A DNA stretch of 35,069 nucleotides. Origin: Pseudonocardiales bacterium. GTDB lineage: Bacteria > Actinomycetota > Actinomycetes > Mycobacteriales > Pseudonocardiaceae. Location: assembly GCA_003244055.1 (NCBI GenBank), contig QHBZ01000151.1:1-35069 (forward strand), read 5' to 3'. Both the position numbers and the translations under genes were made by a program. A model generated the notes under the pieces. That model did no database searches and was not told the DNA's origin. It saw only the letters and a list, made by a program, of their open reading frames with translations. Shown in pieces: positions 1 to 7,564 of the stretch. Within the stretch, counting starts at the first letter, position 1. The number at the start of each line of letters is the position of its first letter.

Positions 1-740
1 GCCCCGGTGAACAGCGGGTTACGCCGGGAGAACAGCAACTCGTAGCGATCCAGGAAGTAGCCCACAGCTTTGAACAGCACGAAAGTGCCCGCCAGTATCC
101 CGAGCTGGACCCGGGCCGGGCCGGAGAGCTGGCCGCCCCGGCCGGCCAACCGCAACCCACCGAACAGGTAGTGGGTAAGCAGCGCGCCGAGGAACGAGAT
201 CACCACAGCGAGAAAAGCCCAACCCAGCAGCTTGCGATAGAACGGCAGCTCGAAGGCGTAGAAACTGACATCCTTGTGGAACTGCGGATCGGTCACGCCG
301 AAACTTGTTCCATGCAGGAACATCTGCAGTGTCTGCCAGTCACCCAGCGCGGACAGCCCGGCGATCAGCCCCACCAGTACCGGCACACCGATGCCAACCA
401 GGCGCAGGCGCCCGACGATCGCTGTGCGGTACCGCGCAATCGGATCTTCGGGCCCGACCACGGGCACGAACACCGGTCGGGCGCGGTAGGCGATGACGAT
501 ATTCAGCGCGAGCAGGCCACCGACAACCAGCCCGACAACCAGAAACTGCACAAGGCTGGTGACCAGGACGGTGGAGAACACCGAGCTGAAGCCCACCTCG
601 CCGAACCACAGCCAGTCCACGTAGGTGTCAATCAACCGCGATCCTACGATGAGCGCCGCCAGCGCAGCTGTGCCAACGGTGATCAGAATCCGAGCGCGAC
701 GAGAAAGCACGGGAACTCCGACGGGGTGCCGGTTGGCCAC
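1..740 (-). CDS. UPF0182 family polytopic membrane protein (N-terminal part)
   Basis: The first 246 codons of a COG1615/UPF0182 protein, the family of M. tuberculosis Rv3193c; the rest lies beyond the window edge. The GTG start at 740 is chosen because an AGGAG box sits 8 nt upstream. Visible features are an N-terminal hydrophobic segment (about residues 18-36), the family-typical stretch DTYVDWLWFGEVGF right after it, and further membrane segments near 55-85, 110-130, 170-190 and 210-230. Family members are large proteins of about 900-1000 aa with seven or so N-terminal transmembrane helices and a large soluble C-terminal part; their function is unknown. It is divergent from the PPA1309-family gene, with 167 bp between the starts. 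Family assignment is from sequence recognition and gene order. Confidence 0.9.
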   Translation of the reverse strand, partial: MANRHPVGVPVLSRRARILITVGTAALAALIVGSRLIDTYVDWLWFGEVGFSSVFSTVLVTSLVQFLVVGLVVGGLLALNIVIAYRARPVFVPVVGPEDPIARYRTAIVGRLRLVGIGVPVLVGLIAGLSALGDWQTLQMFLHGTSFGVTDPQFHKDVSFYAFELPFYRKLLGWAFLAVVISFLGALLTHYLFGGLRLAGRGGQLSGPARVQLGILAGTFVLFKAVGYFLDRYELLFSRRNPLFTG

Positions 741-907
741 AGAACACGCTCCTGGCGACGACAGCGGTGCAGTGCGGACCCGTTTGGCGCAGCCGGTGCC
801 ACGCTGGGTGAGTCCTGTCCGTCCAACTCTACGGAGAGCCTCGGGGTTCCGATCCTGGTGCCCGCACCGCTACCGACGGCTTTCCCCGCCGATGCGACGA
901 TGGTGCG

Positions 908-1456
908 GTGAGCGAGCCGAAACCGTACCCGTCCGCGCTGTCTCATACCCTGCCTGCCACGGCGCGCGAGGTCGAGGAGTTCGTGGCAGCCGCCGGGTGG
1001 GATCAGCCGCCGCAACTGTTCGCCTTGGTGACCACGGTGACTCTGCTGGCCAGCCAACCAGAGCTGGCCGTGCAGCTCGACGAGCAGGCCCCGCTCACCC
1101 CGGTGGCCCAGGATGCGCTTCCGGAGGGCGAGCTCGATGCCGCGCTGGCCACCATCGAATGGCCTGATTCGGTCGCCGGGTGCGCGTTGGCGCAAGAGAT
1201 CGTGGTGCTGCCGCCGGAGGCGCAGGCTGGTCTCGGCGAGTTGCCCGGCGACCCCGCGCAGGCCCGCCGCGTGGCCGCCGGGCACCCGCAGCGGCGGGAA
1301 GGCAGACTGGTCGCAGCAGTGCTGCGGGACGGCGTCGGAGCCTGTGTGCTGCGGCTACGTGCCGATCCGGGAGACGATCTCGGTCGCGACGAGATTGTGG
1401 AGGATCCACAGCTCGCCCCGAACCTGGTCCATGCGCTGCTGGCAACCTTGCGCTGA
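908..1456 (+). CDS. PPA1309 family protein
   Basis: A 182-aa acidic soluble protein that I recognise as the actinobacterial PPA1309 family, which typically lies between the UPF0182 and YlbL-type genes. Family-like stretches are the N-terminal EVEEFVAAAGWDQPPQLFALV, the central ALATIEWPDSVAGCALAQEI and the C-terminal NLVHALLATLR. No signal peptide, membrane segment or catalytic motif is visible, and no function is established. The GTG start at 908 lacks a clear ribosome-binding site, so the exact start is uncertain. It converges on the YlbL-type protease gene, and the two stop codons share one palindrome. Confidence 0.85.
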   Translation: MSEPKPYPSALSHTLPATAREVEEFVAAAGWDQPPQLFALVTTVTLLASQPELAVQLDEQAPLTPVAQDALPEGELDAALATIEWPDSVAGCALAQEIVVLPPEAQAGLGELPGDPAQARRVAAGHPQRREGRLVAAVLRDGVGACVLRLRADPGDDLGRDEIVEDPQLAPNLVHALLATLR

Positions 1457-1467
1457 CGTGCGTCAGC
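1452..1467. terminator. Palindrome containing both convergent stop codons
   Basis: GCTGACG, a 2-nt spacer, then CGTCAGC. The TGA of the PPA1309 gene (1454-1456) and the TGA of the convergent protease gene (1463-1465 on the minus strand) both lie inside this palindrome. As RNA it can form a short 6-bp hairpin with a 4-nt loop in either direction. No U-tract follows, so termination activity is inferred. Confidence 0.45.
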
Positions 1468-2485
1468 AGTGCGGCGGCTGCTGACCCACCCGGATCTCGT
1501 CCAAGGCGTGCACCGCGTCGGCCAGGGTACCCACCCGCACCAGCCGCAGGCCCGCTGGGATGCGCTGCACTGCCTCGGCACAGTTGCCGGCGGGAACCAG
1601 GAACACGGTGGCTCCAGCCTCCCGGGCGCTGATCATCTTGAGCGGGATGCCGCCGATCGGGCCCACCTGACCCTCCGGAGCGATCTCGCCGGTGCCCGCC
1701 ACGAAAGTGTTGTTGGTGAGCGCACCCGGTGTCAGCTTGTCCACGATGGCCAGCGCGAACATCAAGCCCGCCGAAGGGCCGCCCACGTCGGCCAGAGAGA
1801 TGTTGATGGTGAAATTCACGTCGGGAGCCTCGCCCACCCCGATACCCAGGTAGCCGCGACCTGGCTGGGCACCCGTACCGAGCGGGACCGCCACCTCCTG
1901 AGGCGGGCTGTCTCCCCGCTGGAAGCGGACCTCCACGAGTTGGCCGGGATGGCTACCGGAGAGCAGGTCGATCACCTGCTGGGCGCTGTGCAGCACGTGC
2001 CCATCGACGGCTAGCAACCGGTCGCCGGCGACCAATTTGCGATTCGAGGCTCCGTCGGGGACCACCTGTCCGACCACTACCTTGGTCGGATAATCCAGAT
2101 AGTGCAGCGCAGCTGTTTTCGCGTTGGTCTCCGAGTCTTGGAACATCTCCTTGTTCTGCTTGTCAACCTGCTGCGCGGACAGCGCCGGATCGAAGATCTC
2201 ATCGCGGGGAACCAGCTCGCTGCTCTCGGATATCCACAGGGCGAGCGCTGCGTAGAGCGTCACGTTGTCGATCAGCGATACCGTCGTCATGTTGAGGTTG
2301 CCGCTGGTGGGATAGGTCTGGGTGCCCTTGATGCCCACCACCGTCTTGCCTGCCACGACACCCAGGGTGTTGAACGTGGGTCCGGGGCGAAGCGCGACGT
2401 AGGGCACCGTCGCGAACGCACCCAGCAACCCAAGCGCCATGGCGAGCCCGAGGCTGACCATCAGGGTCCAGGTTCGGCGGCTCAC
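1463..2485 (-). CDS. YlbL-type PDZ domain and Lon-like (S16) serine protease
   Basis: A 340-aa membrane-anchored protease matching the YlbL / Rv3194c family. Residues 8-29 form one N-terminal transmembrane segment. A PDZ domain follows at about 135-200 (KVVVGQVVPDGAS...LVAGDRLLAVDG). The Lon-type proteolytic domain lies at about 205-335 with the catalytic pair Ser238 (in VGGPSAG) and Lys283 (in GGIPLKM). Family members cleave proteins on the extracytoplasmic face of the membrane. The GTG at 2485 is preferred because the transmembrane segment then begins directly after VSRRTW; a longer frame reaches 2689 but would overlap the divergent neighbour and add an uncharacteristic Pro-rich stretch. 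The divergent metalloprotease gene starts only 43 bp away, so the promoters probably overlap. Confidence 0.92.
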   Translation of the reverse strand: MSRRTWTLMVSLGLAMALGLLGAFATVPYVALRPGPTFNTLGVVAGKTVVGIKGTQTYPTSGNLNMTTVSLIDNVTLYAALALWISESSELVPRDEIFDPALSAQQVDKQNKEMFQDSETNAKTAALHYLDYPTKVVVGQVVPDGASNRKLVAGDRLLAVDGHVLHSAQQVIDLLSGSHPGQLVEVRFQRGDSPPQEVAVPLGTGAQPGRGYLGIGVGEAPDVNFTINISLADVGGPSAGLMFALAIVDKLTPGALTNNTFVAGTGEIAPEGQVGPIGGIPLKMISAREAGATVFLVPAGNCAEAVQRIPAGLRLVRVGTLADAVHALDEIRVGQQPPHC

Positions 2486-2528
2486 GGCCGAACAGCGTAC
2501 GTGCCAGCGTTCCGCGTACCGTGGAGCC

Positions 2529-3917
2529 ATGAGCGACATGCCCTTCGGCTTCGGCTCCGACGACCCTCGGGACCCTGACCGGAGGAACCCACCCGAAGAC
2601 GGCGGCAGCTCCGGCGCAGACCCGGCCAACCCGTTTGCGGCCTTCGGCGCCGGCGGCTTCGACGTCGGTGCCCTCGGCCAGATGCTCACCCAGCTAGGCC
2701 AGATGCTCAGCCAGGGAGCCGCTGGTGGCGGTGGTCCGGTGAACTACGACCTGGCGAAGCAGATGGCGGTGCAGAAGCTGTCCACGACCGGGCTGCCCTC
2801 GGCGCAACAGGCCACCGCGATCGCCGACGCGGTGCGGCTGGCTGAGCTGTGGTTGGACCCGTCGACCGCATTGCCCGCTGGGACCACCAGCAGTGCCGCG
2901 TGGGCGCCGCGGGACTGGGTGGAGAAAACCCTGCCCACCTGGCAACGGTTGTGCGACCCGGTGGCCCGCCGGATGGCCGGCTCGTGGATCGACGCGATGC
3001 CCGACGAGATCCGTCAGTCCGCCGGTCCGCTGGTGGCGATGGTCGAGCAGATGGGGGGGATGGCGTTCGGCTCGCAGCTCGGCTCGGCGCTGGCCCAGCT
3101 CGGTGGCGAGGTGCTCACCTCGACTGAGATCGGGCTGCCGCTGGGTCCGCTGGGCGTGGCGGCGTTGTTGCCGGCGGCGATCGAGCAGTTCGCCACCGGG
3201 TTGGGGCGCAAGAGCTCCGAGGTGATCGTTTTCCTCGCCGCCCGGGAGGCCGCACATCACCGCCTGTTCGGGCACGTGCCGTGGTTGCGCGAACGGCTGC
3301 TGGGCACCGTCGAGGAGTTTGCCCACGGCATCCGGGTGGACTCCGACGCGCTGCAGGAGCTCGCCCGGCACGTCGATCCCACTGATCCGCAGAGTATGGA
3401 TCAGCTGATCTCTTCTGGTTTGCTCGAGCAGCAGCACAGTCCCGAACAAAAGGCCGCCTTGACCCGATTGGAAACCCTGCTTGCGCTGGTAGAAGGCTGG
3501 GTCGATGTCGTTGTCGCGGACTCGTTGGGCGAGCGACTCCCAGGTTCCGATGCGCTGCGGGAAACGCTGCGCCGGCGGCGGGCCTCCGGTGGCCCCGCCG
3601 AGCACACCTTCGCTACGTTGGTCGGCTTGGAGCTACGGCCCCGTAAGCTCCGGGCGGCCGCGCAGTTATGGAGACAGCTCACCGATCGACAGGGCATCGA
3701 GGGCCGCGACACCCTGTGGAACCATCCGGATCTGCTGCCCACGAGCACGGACCTCGACGATCCCACCGCGTTCGTCGATCGGTCCGCCAGGAATGCCGCC
3801 GATCTGGACGACCCGATCGCCGCGCTGGAGCGCACCGTCTCGCAGGCGCCGCGCGAGCAGCCGCCTCCCGATCCCGAGGATCCAGGCGACGATCCACCCG
3901 CGCGTGCCACGGAGTGA
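2529..3917 (+). CDS. Zincin_2 / DUF2342 zinc-dependent metalloprotease family protein
   Basis: A 462-aa protein of the actinobacterial Zincin_2 family (TIGR03624-type; Rv3195 homologue by order and sequence). The N-terminus MSDMPFGFGS is typical of the family and supports the ATG at 2529; a GGAG lies close upstream. Residues 11-70 are a Gly/Pro/Asp-rich low-complexity region. The conserved helix with the HExxH-like element reads REAAHHRLF at about 239-247, where an Arg replaces the first His. The C-terminus (about 430-462) is Pro/Asp-rich and probably disordered. Some databases tie the family loosely to coenzyme F420 genes by co-occurrence; activity has not been shown to my knowledge. It is divergent from the YlbL-type gene and followed by the DnaA-box cluster. 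Confidence 0.88.
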   Translation: MSDMPFGFGSDDPRDPDRRNPPEDGGSSGADPANPFAAFGAGGFDVGALGQMLTQLGQMLSQGAAGGGGPVNYDLAKQMAVQKLSTTGLPSAQQATAIADAVRLAELWLDPSTALPAGTTSSAAWAPRDWVEKTLPTWQRLCDPVARRMAGSWIDAMPDEIRQSAGPLVAMVEQMGGMAFGSQLGSALAQLGGEVLTSTEIGLPLGPLGVAALLPAAIEQFATGLGRKSSEVIVFLAAREAAHHRLFGHVPWLRERLLGTVEEFAHGIRVDSDALQELARHVDPTDPQSMDQLISSGLLEQQHSPEQKAALTRLETLLALVEGWVDVVVADSLGERLPGSDALRETLRRRRASGGPAEHTFATLVGLELRPRKLRAAAQLWRQLTDRQGIEGRDTLWNHPDLLPTSTDLDDPTAFVDRSARNAADLDDPIAALERTVSQAPREQPPPDPEDPGDDPPARATE

Positions 3918-3947
3918 CATCACCCAAGTACCCGAGCTATGCACAAG

Positions 3948-3978
3948 CTGTCCACAACTGTGGATAACGTGTGGACAG
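3948..3978. promoter_or_regulatory. Cluster of three DnaA boxes with 11-bp spacing
   Basis: Three 9-mers start at 3948, 3959 and 3970: CTGTCCACA on the plus strand, then TGTGGATAA (the reverse of the perfect consensus TTATCCACA), then TGTGGACAG (the reverse of CTGTCCACA). Each is separated from the next by 2 nt, giving a regular 11-bp period of about one helical turn. The first and third form an inverted pair. The site lies between the stop at 3917 and the next start at 3995. It may titrate DnaA or control the downstream gene. It is not the origin, because no dnaA/dnaN genes or AT-rich unwinding region are present. Confidence 0.7.
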
Positions 3979-3994
3979 TCATTTGAAGGATTAG

Positions 3995-5098
3995 GTGGCA
4001 GCATCCAGGATTGCGGGCATGAATCCGCCGCGCTCCCCCGCCGCCATGCTGTCTGACGCTCTACCGTGCGACATTCCTGAGCGGCTCAGGCTTGCGCCGG
4101 GTCGCGTCGCCCTCTGGCGTTCTCCCAGTTGCCTGCAGCTCGGGCTGGATCAGCAGCGCGCGTTGGTCCTCGACGATGTGCCGGCACCGCTAGCCGCCTT
4201 GCTCAAGCGGATGGACGGCATCCGCAGCACGGCCGAGCTGGTCGCCGAGGCACAGGCAGCCGGATCCTCCCGTCGCGATGCCCTGATGATGCTTGCTGAT
4301 CTGCACCGTTGCGGCCTGGTCCAGGATACCTCGACTGCCGACGATGGCCCACCAGGCTGGCACCGCGTCGCGCTGGCCAACGAGGCGGCCAGCTGGTCGA
4401 TACACGCGACCAGTGCGACGCGACACGTGTTGTGCGCGCGGCGCGAAGCCACCGTGCGGGTGATCGGATCCGGGCGGGTGGCGGTGGCGGTAGCCACCGC
4501 GCTGGCCGCGGCCGGGGTTGGTCACCTAGCGTTGCACGCCTCCGGTGGGGTCACCGCCGCTGACCTGGGTACCGGCTACCTTCCCGACGACCTGGGCAGG
4601 GCCCGCACAACAGCGTCGGCCGATGCCGTGCGCCGCGCTGGGCCCGGTGTGAGCGTGGGCGCTCGCCGCCGGGCAGACCTGATCGTGCTGTGTGATGTGC
4701 TGGTCCCCGAGCCGGCGATGCTCACCGAGCTGCACGAGTCCGGGATCGCGCACCTGATCGGCTACGCCCACGAGGGCACCGCGATGGTGGGGCCGCTGGT
4801 ATGGCCGGGACGCAGCAGCTGCCTGCGCTGCGCCCAGCTGCACCGGGCTGAGGTGGACCTGGCCTGGCCGAAACTAGCCGCCCAGCTCGTCGGGCTGGTA
4901 GCGACTGCCGGACTGGCCTGCACCCAGCTTGCTGCCGCGCTGACCGTCGAGCAGGTGCTCGCGGCGCTTGCCGGCCCGGCTGCGGGCATGCCCGTCCCGC
5001 CGACGTGGGAGTCCACGCTGGAGGTGGATCCCGTGCGGGGCATTCTGCGGCGCCACCCTCGACCGCCGCATCCACTCTGCGGCTGCGGCGCCAGATGA
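3995..5098 (+). CDS. ThiF-like / TOMM leader-binding-like protein (Rv3196-type)
   Basis: A 367-aa protein in the position of Rv3196. Residues about 30-112 have the pattern of a PqqD-like winged helix (a hydrophobic strand, then DDVPAPLAALLKRMDG, then two helices ending at RCGLVQD). Residues 150-265 are a Rossmann-like ThiF/E1 fold (VRVIGSGRVAVAVATALAAAGVG). Cys pairs that could bind zinc are C276/C279 (CLRC) and C362/C364 (CGC) at the C-terminus. An ATP-binding E1 glycine loop is only partly kept, so it may not be an active adenylating enzyme. The GTG at 3995 has AAGGA 5 nt upstream; an in-frame ATG at 4019 is the alternative. It is followed after 49 bp by the ABC1 kinase and is probably co-transcribed with it. 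The substrate is unknown. Confidence 0.72.
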   Translation: MAASRIAGMNPPRSPAAMLSDALPCDIPERLRLAPGRVALWRSPSCLQLGLDQQRALVLDDVPAPLAALLKRMDGIRSTAELVAEAQAAGSSRRDALMMLADLHRCGLVQDTSTADDGPPGWHRVALANEAASWSIHATSATRHVLCARREATVRVIGSGRVAVAVATALAAAGVGHLALHASGGVTAADLGTGYLPDDLGRARTTASADAVRRAGPGVSVGARRRADLIVLCDVLVPEPAMLTELHESGIAHLIGYAHEGTAMVGPLVWPGRSSCLRCAQLHRAEVDLAWPKLAAQLVGLVATAGLACTQLAAALTVEQVLAALAGPAAGMPVPPTWESTLEVDPVRGILRRHPRPPHPLCGCGAR

Positions 5099-5147
5099 TG
5101 CCGTACTGCCACTACTGCGCAGAGCGCAGCCGGGAGACAATCACCCC

Positions 5148-6458
5148 GTGACCGACATCCCGCGCAGCGCCACGCAGCGAACCGCACGGCTCGCCAGCCT
5201 CCCGCTAGGGGTGGCTGGGCGGGTCGCTGCGGGCTGGGGCAAACGGCTGGCCGGGCACGATGCGCAGGTTGTCAACGCCGAGCTAACCGCTCGTACCGCC
5301 GAGCAACTGTTCGCAGTGCTCGGTGAGCTCAAAGGCGGCGCGATGAAGTTCGGTCAGGCGCTGAGCGTGTTCGAGGCGGCGATCCCCGAACAGTTGGCGG
5401 CGCCGTACCGGGATGCCCTGACCAAACTGCAGTCCGCGGCACCGCCGATGTCCCCACAATCCGTGCAGCGGGTGCTCGACGAGCAGCTCGGTACGGGGTG
5501 GCGTCGCCGCTTCGCCGACTTCTCCGACAAGCCTGCGGCGGCCGCCAGTATCGGGCAGGTACACCGGGCGGTGTGGCATGACGGCCGTGACGTCGCGGTC
5601 AAAGTGCAGTATCCGGGCGCGGGCGAGGCACTGTGCTCCGACCTGCGGCAACTGCAGCGGTTCAGCCGGCTGTTTCAGGCGATTGTTCCTGGCCTGGAGG
5701 TCAAACCGCTGCTCACCGAATTGCGCGACCGGATGGTCGAGGAGCTCGACTACCGTGACGAGGCCGATAACCAGCGGGTATTCGCGGCCGCGTTCCGTGG
5801 CCACCCCGAGATTGCCGTCCCCTCGATCGTCGCCAGCTCGCCGAAGGTGATGGTGTCGCAATGGGTCGCAGGGACCCCGTTAGCACAGATCATCCGCAGC
5901 GGCTCGCCGTCCGAGCGGGACGACATCGGTACCAAGCTGTCGCTGTTCCACTCCTCCGCCCCCACCCTCACCGGGCTGCTGCACGCGGACCCCCACCCGG
6001 GTAACTTCCTCCGGCTCAACGACGGGCGGCTGGGCGTCCTGGACTTCGGCGCTGCGGCGAAGCTGCCCGGCGGGCCCCCCCGCACTCTGGGGATCGCGAC
6101 CCGGCTGGCCGTTGAGGAGCGGTCGGCGGAGCTGCTCGAGCTGCTGCGCTCAGAGGGTTTCGTCCGACCTGGCATGCAGCTACGGGCGCAGGACGTGCTG
6201 GCTTACCTCAGGCCCTTCGCCGACCCGGTACGTACGGAGTCCTTCCACTTCACCCGGGCCTGGATGCAAGCCCAAGCCGAGCGCGTCGGTGATTTCTCCG
6301 GTCCGGACTTTCGGACCGGCCGAGCGCTGAACCTCCCGCCCAGCTACCTACTGATCCACCGGGTGAGCACCGGGACATTCGGCGTGCTGTGCCAGCTCGA
6401 CGCCACCGTGCCCCTACGCGGGATCGCTCAGCGCTGGCAACCGGGCTTCGCCAACTGA
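5148..6458 (+). CDS. AarF/ABC1/UbiB-family atypical kinase (Rv3197-type)
   Basis: A 436-aa protein of the UbiB/ABC1 atypical kinase family. Visible motifs are the family-defining KxGQ (67-70), the Ala-rich loop AAAAS (about 130-134) that replaces the usual P-loop, VAVKVQYPG with Lys152, the EELDYRDEADN segment (about 199-208), the catalytic loop HADPHPGNF (279-287) and the metal-binding DFG (299-301). Family members support quinone or lipid metabolism through ATPase or unorthodox kinase activity. The mycobacterial homologue next to whiB7 has been linked with macrolide tolerance, but that is not evident from this sequence. The GTG at 5148 was chosen because it begins a typical N-terminus; the open frame itself extends further upstream. 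Its last 45 bp overlap the convergent ABC transporter ATPase gene. Confidence 0.92.
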   Translation: MTDIPRSATQRTARLASLPLGVAGRVAAGWGKRLAGHDAQVVNAELTARTAEQLFAVLGELKGGAMKFGQALSVFEAAIPEQLAAPYRDALTKLQSAAPPMSPQSVQRVLDEQLGTGWRRRFADFSDKPAAAASIGQVHRAVWHDGRDVAVKVQYPGAGEALCSDLRQLQRFSRLFQAIVPGLEVKPLLTELRDRMVEELDYRDEADNQRVFAAAFRGHPEIAVPSIVASSPKVMVSQWVAGTPLAQIIRSGSPSERDDIGTKLSLFHSSAPTLTGLLHADPHPGNFLRLNDGRLGVLDFGAAAKLPGGPPRTLGIATRLAVEERSAELLELLRSEGFVRPGMQLRAQDVLAYLRPFADPVRTESFHFTRAWMQAQAERVGDFSGPDFRTGRALNLPPSYLLIHRVSTGTFGVLCQLDATVPLRGIAQRWQPGFAN

Positions 6459-7127
6459 ACCCTGCACCTGGTCGCTCACGATGCGCCCGTCGCGCAACTG
6501 CACGACCCGTTTGGCGAAGTGGGCGATCTCCTCTTCGTGAGTGATGATCACCACCGTGCAGCCGGCATCGTTCAGGTCGCAGAGCAATTTCATGATGTCG
6601 CGGCTGGAGGTGGTGTCGAGATTGCCCGTGGGCTCATCGGCAAGCAGGATCGTAGGATCGTTGATCAGTGCGCGGGCGATCGCCACCCGCTGCTGCTGAC
6701 CGCCGGATAACTCATTGGGCATGTGCTTCTGGCGATCGCCGAGCCCGACCTGTTCCAACGCCCGGCGCCCTAGATTGCGCCGATTCCGGATTCCAGCGTA
6801 GACCAAAGGAAGCTCGACGTTACGGGCTGCGCTGGTGCGCGGAATAAGATTGAACGACTGGAACACGAACCCGATTTTGCGGCTGCGGACCTTGGCCAAC
6901 TGGTTGGTGGATAGCCGGGTGACGTCGGAGCCGTCGAGCAGGTAGGTGCCGCTGCTCGGGATATCCAGACAGCCCAGAATGTTCATGAGCGTGCTCTTAC
7001 CCGATCCAGACGGGCCCATGATGGCGACCATTTCCCCGTCATCTATGATCAGGTCGACGCCGAAGAGTACCGGGACCTCGACCTTACCCATCTGGTAGGT
7101 CTTGGTCACCCCCTCAAGCTGGATCAT
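6414..7127 (-). CDS. MacB/LolD-type ABC transporter ATP-binding protein
   Basis: A 237-aa ABC ATPase of the MacB/LolD class. Motifs are the Walker A GPSGSGKST (38-46), Q-loop FVFQSFNLIP (87-96), signature LSGGQQQR (140-147), Walker B ILLADE (160-165) followed by PTGNLD, and the H-loop His197. The ATG at 7127 has AGGAG 5 nt upstream. The 3' end overlaps the ABC1 kinase gene by 45 bp on the opposite strand, so the last 15 residues (after about 222) are encoded antisense to that gene. Its natural partner is the divergent FtsX-like permease at 7637-8876. No membrane-fusion protein gene is present beside it. This pair is absent from the equivalent mycobacterial neighbourhood, so it looks like an insertion. 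Confidence 0.93.
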   Translation of the reverse strand: MIQLEGVTKTYQMGKVEVPVLFGVDLIIDDGEMVAIMGPSGSGKSTLMNILGCLDIPSSGTYLLDGSDVTRLSTNQLAKVRSRKIGFVFQSFNLIPRTSAARNVELPLVYAGIRNRRNLGRRALEQVGLGDRQKHMPNELSGGQQQRVAIARALINDPTILLADEPTGNLDTTSSRDIMKLLCDLNDAGCTVVIITHEEEIAHFAKRVVQLRDGRIVSDQVQGSVGEARLPALSDPA

Positions 7128-7564
7128 TCCACTCCTTCATCTGATATCACTGGCTATCGATCCCGACCGGCAACCAGCGTGTGCCGCCTCCGACTCCCTG
7201 GCACGCCAGCAGTGGAGCGCACCTACGGACCTTCCCTCGTCCTCGCCGATCTCAACTCACCTCGCCGCTGGAGCGCCGCTCCGAGCTTGCACTCTAGATA
7301 TGACCTGTTGATGTGAGAGCAAACTGGACGCAACGTCACAGTTCGCTGGGAACATCCTGTGATTGCCAGCCAAGCATCCCTACGTCACCCGACGTCCACC
7401 GATTTTCCTGTGACGGGCGTCACGATTCGCGAGACCGTTACGCTACGCACCCCGCCGACTCCGAAGCGCCATCGGCTGCATACATTGCGGTAGCGGTGCT
7501 CTACATATTGTGATGGAAATATAGAATTCGCTGGGAGTTCTCTGGACTCCTTGCACGAACGCGG
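7128..7564. other. Divergent intergenic region of the MacB-like locus
   Basis: About 437 bp separate the divergent ATPase and permease starts. The stretch is less GC-rich than its surroundings. Short open frames in it show no ribosome-binding sites or family resemblance. It must hold both promoters. The only clear element I see is the CRP-like palindrome at 7409-7424. No confident -10/-35 pair could be assigned. Confidence 0.5.
7409..7424. promoter_or_regulatory. CRP/GlxR-like palindrome
   Basis: TGTGA, six bases, then TCACG: one mismatch from the CRP-family consensus TGTGA-N6-TCACA. The inner part GTGACG-GG-CGTCAC is a perfect palindrome. It lies about 228 bp upstream of the preferred permease start and 282 bp upstream of the ATPase start. 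Binding by a CRP-family regulator is inferred from the motif only. Confidence 0.45.

Noticed and set aside
171-911. A long plus-strand open frame (246 codons) over the UPF0182 gene
   Set aside because: It is antisense to a clear membrane protein family, is unusually rich in Gln/His/Arg, has no family resemblance, and is explained by high-GC shadow frames.
3940-3990. A replication origin at the DnaA boxes
   Set aside because: There are only three boxes, no AT-rich unwinding element, and no dnaA, dnaN or gyrase genes nearby.
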